DNA from: Paraprevotella sp.
GTDB taxonomy: Bacteria > Bacteroidota > Bacteroidia > Bacteroidales > Bacteroidaceae
Assembly: GCA_021205005.1 (NCBI GenBank)
Contig: JAJPYK010000148.1
Span: forward strand, 1,338-20,789
Length of the DNA stretch: 19,452 nucleotides
Direction: 5' to 3'
Positions 1 through 6,035 of this stretch are shown piece after piece. The notes under the pieces are model-generated. The model saw only the letters and a program-made list of their open reading frames with translations. It had not been told where the DNA came from and did not search any database. How positions within the stretch are numbered: position 1 is the stretch's first letter; each line of letters begins with the position of its first letter. A program made the translations under genes and the position numbers.

Positions 1-1805
1 AACACCAGATCATTCCGCCCATAGGCCAGCACCTGGTCGCCGTCGTTGTGCCAGATTTCGGCAACGGCCGATTTCTGGATGTTCTTTTCCTTGCCGATCA
101 CCTCGAGCATGGCTTTGTCAAAACGACCTAATTCACAGTAACACAAGCTCTGATCATCCACGAGATGCCACTGCCTGCGGGCATATTTATAGCTCCATCC
201 GTTCCCTTCGCGCGGGAAATCTATCCACTCTGGATGGCCGAACTCGTTTCCCATAAAGTTCAGGTATCCGCCATTGATCGTAGAAGCCGTAACCAAGCGT
301 ATCATCTTGTGCAAAGCCATGCCGCGCTCTGCGGTCTGATTCTCGTTCCCTTTCTGGAAATGCCAATACATGTCGGCGTCGATCAGCCGGAATATGATGG
401 TTTTGTCGCCCACCAAAGCCTGGTCATGGCTCTCGCCATAAGAGATGGTTTTCTCGTCGGCACGCCGGTTGGTAACTTCCCAGAATATGCTGCTCGGTTT
501 CCAGTCCTCATCTTTCTTCTCTTTGATGGTCTTAATCCAGAAATCGGGAATATTCATCGCCATCCGATAATCGAACCCGTAGCCTCCGCTCTCAAACGGA
601 GCCGCCAGCCCAGGCATTCCGCTCACTTCTTCGGCAATCGTAATCGCCTTAGGATTGACTTCGTGAATCAAACAGTTGGCCAAGGTCAGATAGCATATCG
701 CATTGTCGTCTTCGTGTCCGTTGAAATAGTCGCCGTAATTGCAGAACGCCTCTCCCAGGCCATGACTGTAATACAGCATGGAAGTGACCCCGTCGAAACG
801 GAAACCGTCGAAGTGATATTCATCGATCCAGAACTTGCAGTTGGACAATAAGAAGTGAATCACTTCGTTCTTGCCGTAATCGAAACACAGACTGTCCCAT
901 GCGGGATGCTCGCGGCGGCTGCCGGAATAGAAATACTGACAGGGATCGCCTGCGAAATTGCCCAATCCCTCCACTTCATTCTTCACAGCATGCGAATGCA
1001 CGATGTCCATAATCACGGCGATTCCGCGTCGATGGGCCTCATCAATGAGCTGTTTCAACTCTTCCGGCGTACCGAAACGACTGGATGCCGCAAAGAAACT
1101 CGACACGTGATAACCGAAGCTTCCATAATAAGGATGCTCCTGTATGGCCATAATCTGGATGCAATTATATCCGTCGTCGGCAATACGAGGCAACACGTTC
1201 TCACGGAATTCATTGTAAGTGCACACCTTCTCGGCATCCTGTGCCATACCGATGTGACATTCGTATATCAACAACGGAGCCGTGTTCGGACGGAATGTTT
1301 TCTTCTTCCACACGTAAGGTTGCTCCGGCGACCACACTTGCGCGCTAAATATCTTGGTCTGTTCGTCTTGCACCACTCGGCGACACCAAGCCGGGATCCG
1401 CTCTCCGCAGCCTCCGTTCCAATGTACTTTCAGCTTATAAAGATCACCGTGCTTCAAGTCTTTTCCGCGCAACTTGATTTCCCAGTTCCCCGTGTTTTCG
1501 ATACGTTTCAACTGATATTGCGGCGATTCATGCCAATGATTGAAATCTCCGATCAAATAAATTGCCGTGGCATTAGGCGCCCATTCACGGAAGACCCAAC
1601 TGTTTCCCACTCTATGCAATCCAAAATATAAATATCCGGTGGCAAAGTCGGAAAGTCGACATTTCCCTCCTTGCGTTAGTTCATTGATTTTGTCCAACGC
1701 ATGTTGGTGACGTCCGACAATGGCCGACTCATAGTCTTTCAACCAAGGATCGTTCTTCACGATACCTATGGTCTTGGATGTAGATTTTGATGCTACTTTT
1801 GCCAT
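1..1805 (-). CDS. glgB: 1,4-alpha-glucan branching enzyme, 3' end cut by window edge
   Basis: This enzyme makes alpha-1,6 branches in glycogen in the cytoplasm. My translation starts at the ATG 1805-1803 and stays open for about 601 codons to the left edge, so the C-terminus is missing (branching enzymes of this type are usually about 670 residues; inference). The N-terminal carbohydrate-binding part has VFREWAPNA near residue 71. The GH13 catalytic barrel has all four signature regions: DIVHSH (267-272), GFRFDGV with the nucleophile Asp338, AEEVSG with the acid/base Glu near 392, and GESHDQ (458-462). The spacing and wording of these motifs resemble the eukaryotic-type (GH13_8) branching enzymes. 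The gene lies 32 bases after the broken YhcH-family gene, and I see no TAnnTTTG box in that gap, so it is probably cotranscribed from the promoter at 2316-2323. The start is well supported because similarity begins soon after it. Confidence 0.93.
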   Translation of the reverse strand, partial: MAKVASKSTSKTIGIVKNDPWLKDYESAIVGRHQHALDKINELTQGGKCRLSDFATGYLYFGLHRVGNSWVFREWAPNATAIYLIGDFNHWHESPQYQLKRIENTGNWEIKLRGKDLKHGDLYKLKVHWNGGCGERIPAWCRRVVQDEQTKIFSAQVWSPEQPYVWKKKTFRPNTAPLLIYECHIGMAQDAEKVCTYNEFRENVLPRIADDGYNCIQIMAIQEHPYYGSFGYHVSSFFAASSRFGTPEELKQLIDEAHRRGIAVIMDIVHSHAVKNEVEGLGNFAGDPCQYFYSGSRREHPAWDSLCFDYGKNEVIHFLLSNCKFWIDEYHFDGFRFDGVTSMLYYSHGLGEAFCNYGDYFNGHEDDNAICYLTLANCLIHEVNPKAITIAEEVSGMPGLAAPFESGGYGFDYRMAMNIPDFWIKTIKEKKDEDWKPSSIFWEVTNRRADEKTISYGESHDQALVGDKTIIFRLIDADMYWHFQKGNENQTAERGMALHKMIRLVTASTINGGYLNFMGNEFGHPEWIDFPREGNGWSYKYARRQWHLVDDQSLCYCELGRFDKAMLEVIGKEKNIQKSAVAEIWHNDGDQVLAYGRNDLV

Positions 1806-1837
1806 AATAAAGAGAATTAAGGTATGAGTAATTATGA

Positions 1838-2289
1838 TTATTGTTCTGTTAATACCGGTATTTTGAAAACGGCTTTCCGGATGCCGGTATCCGTGATTCC
1901 GGGCGCGTGCGCATCCTGCGGAAAGAACAGGGCAAACATGCCCCGCCTCACCGTGACGAAACTGTCGGGCCGCCCGTCGTGGAATGAAATATCCCGCTCA
2001 GCGTCATAAACGGCGGCCGGCAAATAGGTCAAGGGGTGTACCCTATCACTTCATCTCCCGTCAACGGGATCTGCACGTCAATCATGTTCTTGTGCGATTT
2101 CCAAACCGCACGATCCGCCGTCTTAGGCGGAATCGTCTGCACATTGACGAAACCTCCTATGTCCTCCAAGTCCACCCGTCCGTCGGGATAGGCCGAAAGA
2201 TTACGGCCGGAAAGGTATTTTTCGATGGACTTCAATGCAGGATGGATGGCAATATACGCTTTCAGATTAGACAAGTCGTCGATGATCAT
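1838..2289 (-). pseudogene. YhcH/YjgK/YiaL family (DUF386) gene split by a one-base frameshift
   Basis: Two adjoining reading frames together make one protein of this family of about 150 residues. The first frame (ATG at 2289, stop at 2029-2031) gives 86 residues ending in EVIGYTP. The second, one frame over, runs from about 2032 to the stop at 1838 and gives LTYLPAAVYD, the metal-ligand-like FFPQDAHAPGI segment and a normal C-terminus. Adding one base in the run of four G (2033-2036 on the plus strand) joins them as GYTP-LTYL with nothing lost. Family members are cupin-like proteins linked to sugar metabolism in E. coli (YhcH lies in the sialic acid operon); their exact activity is uncertain. 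The second half has no ATG start (only TTG at 2032), so it is unlikely to be made independently. Either the gene is inactivated or the sequence has an indel error in the homopolymer. It precedes glgB and has its own -7 box. Confidence 0.85.
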
Positions 2290-2315
2290 ATATGCAGTGC
2301 TTTATTCTGTTTTTA

Positions 2316-2323
2316 CAAAGATA
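2316..2323 (-). promoter_or_regulatory. Bacteroidetes -7 box before the YhcH-family gene
   Basis: The minus strand reads TATCTTTG, an exact match to TAnnTTTG. It lies about 26 bases upstream of the ATG at 2289. I see no convincing TTTG at -33. It would drive the YhcH-family gene and glgB. Confidence 0.6.
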
Positions 2324-2345
2324 AGGTTTTGTCGGAAATACTCCA

Positions 2346-3167
2346 TCAATTTTCTAATAATTTTTTATGTGACTGCAGTACTTTCAAAAGCTCTTCATGA
2401 ATTTTACCATTGGAAGCAAAGACTTCACGGGCATCGAAACAATCGGGATTTCCGCTAAAGTCTGTCATTCGTCCTCCGGCCTGTTTCAGAATGATGGAAC
2501 CGGCCGCAATATCCCACGGCCCGATAAAGCCTTCGATACGAGCCTCGAAGCGTCCGGCCGCGATATAGCAAAGCTCTGCCGCGGCAGCTCCGGCCAACCG
2601 CAATCCGCCCACACGGCCGTAGAGCGATGCGATCACCTCTAAAGCAAATGGCTTGTATTGCACGGCTTTGTAAGGAAGTCCTAATTCAATGAACGACTGA
2701 TCGAGCACGGCCTGGTCGCTTACGTGTATAACCCGGTCATTCAAATAGGCTTCCGCCCCTTTGTGAGCCCAGAACAGCTCATCGCGTCCGCATTCGAATA
2801 CCACTCCCAACAGGATTTCCTTACGGTTGCGCAAAGCTATGCTCACACAGTAGGGTACATGATCATGAATGTAGTTGCTCGTACCGTCCAAAGGATCCAC
2901 TACCCAACAATACTCCTGATCTTCGAGCGAACCCGTACCTTCTTCCGTAATGAAACCGGCTTCGGGACACAAGTCGTGAAGCCGCTCCACAATCATCCGT
3001 TCGGAGGTACGGTCCACATACGAAACGTAATCGTGAGCTCCTTTCTGCTCCACCCGATTCCGATCGAACGAAAGACGCTCTTTCTTCAAGAAATGTCCCA
3101 TACTTACGGCCAGGGTTTTCACCTCTTCCGTCAAACGATCCAAATCCAATACTTTTCCTGTTTCCAT
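2346..3167 (-). CDS. Inositol monophosphatase family phosphatase
   Basis: This is a cytoplasmic Mg-dependent phosphomonoesterase of the IMPase/SuhB/CysQ fold, 273 residues. The family's metal-binding and catalytic motifs are visible in order: ITEEG at about 73-77, DPLDGTSNY at 91-99 and GPWDIAAG at 217-223, followed by a Gly-rich tail. The family acts on inositol phosphates, fructose-1,6-bisphosphate or 3'-phosphoadenosine phosphate, and the sequence alone does not say which. It is the last gene of the kdsB-MORN-phosphatase group, starting 10 bases after the MORN gene ends, so it is almost certainly cotranscribed. The ATG at 3167 gives a normal family length. Sugar- or lipid-phosphate dephosphorylation linked to the envelope would fit the context, but this is inference. 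Confidence 0.9.
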   Translation of the reverse strand: METGKVLDLDRLTEEVKTLAVSMGHFLKKERLSFDRNRVEQKGAHDYVSYVDRTSERMIVERLHDLCPEAGFITEEGTGSLEDQEYCWVVDPLDGTSNYIHDHVPYCVSIALRNRKEILLGVVFECGRDELFWAHKGAEAYLNDRVIHVSDQAVLDQSFIELGLPYKAVQYKPFALEVIASLYGRVGGLRLAGAAAAELCYIAAGRFEARIEGFIGPWDIAAGSIILKQAGGRMTDFSGNPDCFDAREVFASNGKIHEELLKVLQSHKKLLEN

Positions 3168-3177
3168 TTCTTACCTC

Positions 3178-4293
3178 CTATTTCACCAGCACTCCTCGTC
3201 GGTATTCGCCTTTCTGAACGACATTGCCATCTTTATCCTTCTCTACGAAAGGACCGTCTTTTTCGTTGTCCTTGAAGTTCCCTTCAAAGCGCATGCCGTA
3301 CTCCTCTTCCATAATGCCGTATCCGTTTTTCTCGCCGTTCTTGAATGTTCCTTTGAATTTCGATCCGTCGGCCATACGGAGAATGCCTTCCCCGTCCATC
3401 TGTCCGTTTTTCCAATAGCCTTCGTACACATCACCGTTGCTCCACACGTACTTGCCTAGCCCTTCGCGTTTGTTATCTTTCCACATACCGGTGTACGACG
3501 CACCGTTATGCCACGTGAAAGTGCCTTGTCCGTCTTGCGCACCGTTTTTGAAGCTGCCTACGTATTTGTTACCGTTGGCTAACGTGAAGATTCCCGTACC
3601 GGTGCGTTCGCCCTGTACGTAGTCGCCTTCGTACACATCCCCGTTATGAAAATGATACACTCCTTTTCCATGCTGGATATCGTCCACCCACTCACCGGTA
3701 TATTTGTCTCCGTCGGCATAGTTGAACGTACCTTTACCATTGCGCTGATTGTCTTTCCACATACCGTCGTACCACGATCCGTCATTCCAGTCGAACACGC
3801 CCTTCCCGTTTTTCTGGTCGTGGCTCCAATCGCCCCGGTAAGACGCGCCGTTGGCATACTTATATTCTCCGTAACCTTCCCGTTTGTCTTCCTCCCAATT
3901 GCCTTTGTAGACATCGCCGTTATAATAGTACATCGTGCCCTGTCCCTGTTGGAAATCACGGAACCACAGACCGTCGTACTTATTGTTGTTTACGAAGTAA
4001 TAAATGCCATGGCCGTGTTGCTGGTCCTGAAACCACTCTCCTTCATATCGCTCTCCGTCGGTAAACTTGTAGACTCCATACCCCTGGCGTTTGCCTTTCA
4101 CATATTCTCCCTCATAAGTATCCCCGTTTTTCAGATGCGTAACTCCTTTTCCGTAGGGTTTCCCCTTAAAAAGCTCTCCCTGGTATTCCGATCCGTCCTT
4201 GAATGTATTGTTTCCTATATTGATTTCCTGGGCATATACCTGTCCTAAAGACAGAAACAATAGCATGCCGAAGAATATATTTTTCAATCTCAT
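3178..4293 (-). CDS. Secreted MORN-repeat protein, about 14 repeats
   Basis: The protein has 371 residues. Residues 1-21 form a signal peptide: MRLKN, a hydrophobic core, then VYA before Gln22. A class I cut is likely because no lipobox cysteine is visible. The rest is a nearly uninterrupted array of 23-residue units of the form YxGxWxxxxxxGxGxxxxxNGD, from EYQGEL near residue 35 to RFEGNF near residue 334, about 14 units plus a partial last one (VVQKGEY). MORN repeats fold into an extended beta-hairpin strip and mediate lipid or protein contacts in eukaryotes; bacterial exported versions are mostly uncharacterised. No catalytic domain is fused to it. It sits 25 bases after kdsB and 10 bases before the phosphatase gene, which suggests a periplasmic or surface role related to the envelope (inference). 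The coding DNA is itself a degenerate 69-base repeat. Confidence 0.9.
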   Translation of the reverse strand: MRLKNIFFGMLLFLSLGQVYAQEINIGNNTFKDGSEYQGELFKGKPYGKGVTHLKNGDTYEGEYVKGKRQGYGVYKFTDGERYEGEWFQDQQHGHGIYYFVNNNKYDGLWFRDFQQGQGTMYYYNGDVYKGNWEEDKREGYGEYKYANGASYRGDWSHDQKNGKGVFDWNDGSWYDGMWKDNQRNGKGTFNYADGDKYTGEWVDDIQHGKGVYHFHNGDVYEGDYVQGERTGTGIFTLANGNKYVGSFKNGAQDGQGTFTWHNGASYTGMWKDNKREGLGKYVWSNGDVYEGYWKNGQMDGEGILRMADGSKFKGTFKNGEKNGYGIMEEEYGMRFEGNFKDNEKDGPFVEKDKDGNVVQKGEYRRGVLVK

Positions 4294-4318
4294 GTCTGTG
4301 ATCTATAATGATTGATGT

Positions 4319-5095
4319 TTAAAGTGACGAGTGCATGTGGGCCTTCAGAAAACGTTCAGCCGCCTCAAGGTCGGCAGGGGTGTCGATGCCTATCGTCTCC
4401 ATTTCGCTCACGCCCACCTTGATGGTATAGCCGTTTTCCAGCCATCTGAGCTGTTCCAGCGACTCCGCTATTTCCAAAGAAGACTGCGGCAACGCGGTAA
4501 TCTCTTGCAACACTTCGGCCCGATAAGCATACAATCCGATGTGTTTATAATAGGTATGCCCTGTCAGCCACTCGGCCTTATCCCTGTTGCGCTGGAAAGG
4601 TATGATGGAACGACTGAAATACAAGGCTTGCATCCGGCGGTCTACCACCACTTTCGGAGAATTCACGTTTTCGAGAGCCGTCCACCCATCTGCCGGCGTA
4701 AAAGGCTTTACCAACGTGGCGATCTGCGTATAGGGGTCATCAAAACAGGCTTTGACGGCAGCAATCTGTTGCGGATGGATGAAAGGCTCGTCGCCCTGAA
4801 TGTTCACAATCACATCATAAGGCTTCTGATGTAGATGATAAGCCTCGCAACAACGGTCAGTACCGCTCTTGTGATTCACGTCGGTCATGACGGCTTTACC
4901 GCCGAAGTCCTCCACCGCCTTGAAGATCCTCTCGTCATCGGTGGCCACAATCGTCTCGTCCAACATCGGAACCACTTGTTCATAAACCCTTTGAATCATG
5001 GGCTTACCCCCCAATAAGGCCAAAGGCTTGGCCGGAAATCTGGTGGACGCATATCTTGCCGGAATAATTCCTATAAAATTCATCTTTTCTGCCAT
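4319..5095 (-). CDS. kdsB: 3-deoxy-manno-octulosonate cytidylyltransferase (CMP-Kdo synthetase)
   Basis: KdsB activates Kdo with CTP to CMP-Kdo, the donor for the inner core of lipopolysaccharide, in the cytoplasm. The nucleotide-binding start IIPARYASTRFPAKPL (10-25) is the hallmark of this family, followed by GGKPMIQRVYEQV, IVATDDERI, the HKSGTDRC segment and VNIQGDEPF, which together cover the CTP and Kdo sites. Near the end come HIGLYAYR and SLEQLRWLENG, again typical. The length of 258 residues is slightly long; a second ATG at 5083 (MNFIGI) would give 254 residues and fits the usual start of the family better, so the first four residues are uncertain. It leads the group with the MORN protein (25-base gap) and the phosphatase. 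A TATTTTTG box lies 18 bases upstream. Confidence 0.96.
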   Translation of the reverse strand: MAEKMNFIGIIPARYASTRFPAKPLALLGGKPMIQRVYEQVVPMLDETIVATDDERIFKAVEDFGGKAVMTDVNHKSGTDRCCEAYHLHQKPYDVIVNIQGDEPFIHPQQIAAVKACFDDPYTQIATLVKPFTPADGWTALENVNSPKVVVDRRMQALYFSRSIIPFQRNRDKAEWLTGHTYYKHIGLYAYRAEVLQEITALPQSSLEIAESLEQLRWLENGYTIKVGVSEMETIGIDTPADLEAAERFLKAHMHSSL

Positions 5096-5112
5096 TTATA
5101 AAGTATACCTTA

Positions 5113-5120
5113 CAAAAATA
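5113..5120 (-). promoter_or_regulatory. Bacteroidetes -7 box before kdsB
   Basis: The minus strand reads TATTTTTG (TAnnTTTG), 18 bases upstream of the kdsB ATG at 5095. The upstream DNA is AT-rich with a TTTG about 12 bases before the box, which is closer than the usual -33 spacing. Confidence 0.55.
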
Positions 5121-5395
5121 CAAAAACGCGTTCAAATACGGATAAATTTTAGTGGAATAATGCAAATCGTCTGGCTTGAAACGGAATAAACGGTATGGAA
5201 ACGGATGCCCGCCTTTTCCATATTGTATCCTCCCCTATGGCAAAGTCCGCGGTCCGGGTCGAGGCGTACCGGCCTATACGGCCCGAAACCGTCCGAACAG
5301 CCCATCGCATCAGATGTTTGCCGACCCTCTTTACACAGACCGAGGCAAAGGGAAGCATTTTCGCGGAAAAATTAGTGAGACAGCATGAATTTACC
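5121..5395. other. Intergenic region between divergent promoters, no gene recognised
   Basis: About 275 bases separate the two divergent -7 boxes. The left third is AT-rich. From about 5190 the DNA is GC-rich and open in several frames on both strands, but none of the resulting peptides of about 70 residues looks like a known protein or has a promoter of its own. Short words repeat near 5178-5206 (AAACGGA, AACGG, AAACGGA), and GGCCTATACGGCC at about 5271 is a small inverted repeat. It may hold a decayed gene or a regulatory RNA, but nothing definite is visible. Confidence 0.4.
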
Positions 5396-5403
5396 TATTT
5401 TTG
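5396..5403 (+). promoter_or_regulatory. Bacteroidetes -7 box before the HPPK-like gene
   Basis: TATTTTTG lies 13 bases before the ATG at 5417, so the leader would be very short (under 10 bases). A TTAG sits about 20 bases upstream of the box, in the place expected for a -33 element. Confidence 0.6.
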
Positions 5404-5416
5404 CGCTTAAAAAGAA

Positions 5417-5806
5417 ATGAATCGAATTTGTTTTATCGGATTGGGAAGCAATGCGTGCACGCCTGACGTGCTTACGGCAGCTCAGGCCGACCTGCGCGCG
5501 GCGTTTCCGGACATGATGTTCAGCAGCCTGCTGCATACGCCGGCTGTGGGCATGGACTCGCCTCGTCCGTTCTTCAACCGAACGGCCGTGTGCACGACCT
5601 CGCTTTCGCCGGACGAGCTTCGCCGGAAGCTCAAAGCCATAGAGCGTGCCCACGGACGACGGCCGGAAGACAAGGAACGCGGCATCGTCAATGTAGATTT
5701 GGATCTGCTCTACTATGACGGCACGGTACTCAAGCCCGAAGACTGGACGCGCGATTATGTACGAAAGGGTGTGGAGAAGCTCAAATCCTCACCGACGAAA
5801 TCATAA
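5417..5806 (+). CDS. Short divergent HPPK (6-hydroxymethyldihydropteridine pyrophosphokinase-like)
   Basis: The 129-residue protein looks like HPPK (FolK), which pyrophosphorylates 6-hydroxymethyl-7,8-dihydropterin before dihydropteroate synthase in folate synthesis. The N-terminus FIGLGSN (6-12), the FFNRTAV segment (52-58), the IERAHGRR region (75-82) and the Mg-binding Asp pair in NVDLDLLYYDG (Asp94, Asp96) match the family in order. Departures: the usual Gly-Pro-Arg before the Asp pair reads RGIVNVDLD, and the conserved C-terminal segment (PHPxxxxRxFVLxPL) is reduced to KPEDWTRDYVRKGVEKL with a short tail. It is therefore at the low end of the family's length and may be a divergent paralogue rather than the main FolK. 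It is a single-gene unit with a -7 box directly upstream and is divergent from kdsB. Confidence 0.75.
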   Translation: MNRICFIGLGSNACTPDVLTAAQADLRAAFPDMMFSSLLHTPAVGMDSPRPFFNRTAVCTTSLSPDELRRKLKAIERAHGRRPEDKERGIVNVDLDLLYYDGTVLKPEDWTRDYVRKGVEKLKSSPTKS

Positions 5807-5821
5807 GGACGGCATCGTATT

Positions 5822-5931
5822 TTGTCCCCTGCGGCAAACCCCATTTTCAATCTGCGCCAAATGATTTTTCAATCTCCTGAGAAAAATTTTTCAATCTGCG
5901 CCAAACGATTTTTCCTCCTGCGGAGGACACT
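5822..5931. repeat. Degenerate 22-base tandem repeat array
   Basis: Units start at 5844, 5866, 5888 and 5910 with an exact 22-base period. Each begins TTTTC; the first three share TTTTCAATCT, and units 1 and 3 (5844-5865 and 5888-5909) differ at one base. Over 27 bases, 5844-5870 and 5888-5914 differ only at T/C. A more degenerate copy (CCCTGCGGCAAA) precedes the array at 5822-5843, and the fourth unit keeps CTGCGG. There are no unique spacers, so it is not a CRISPR array. It lies in the untranslated DNA between the HPPK-like gene and the PBP gene. Confidence 0.75.
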
Positions 5932-5969
5932 CTTCGCTCCTGTTCAGCCCAACGATTTCCGGAATAAAC

Positions 5970-6011
5970 CGCGAGGGCCGTCCGACATTTTCTTGTCGGA
6001 CGGCCCTCGTG
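5970..6011 (-). terminator. Strong hairpin after the PBP1A gene
   Basis: A perfect 16-base-pair stem (5972-5987 with 5994-6009) closes a six-base loop (TTTTCT) and can be extended by one wobble pair and one C-G pair. It starts about 24 bases after the PBP stop codon at 6036. No clear U-tract follows on either strand, but position and stability fit a terminator or 3'-end stabiliser for the minus-strand gene; it could also stop plus-strand transcription from the HPPK-like gene. Confidence 0.75.
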
Positions 6012-6035
6012 TTCCCTATTCCTTCGGAACGGCCC

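Noticed and set aside
165..1631. Two long plus-strand frames opposite glgB
   Set aside because: The minus strand encodes a branching enzyme with all four GH13 regions; the plus-strand products match no family.
2029..2036. Programmed ribosomal frameshift in the YhcH-family gene
   Set aside because: The site ACC CCT TGA is not a standard slippery heptamer for -1 shifting, no stimulatory structure is evident, and the family does not need frameshifting.
3579..4248. Repetitive open frames on both strands inside the MORN gene
   Set aside because: The 69-base coding repeat keeps alternative frames open. Only the minus-strand frame starting at 4293 has a signal peptide and regular repeats.
5844..5931. 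CRISPR-like array
   Set aside because: Units are contiguous with no unique spacers, and no cas genes are present.
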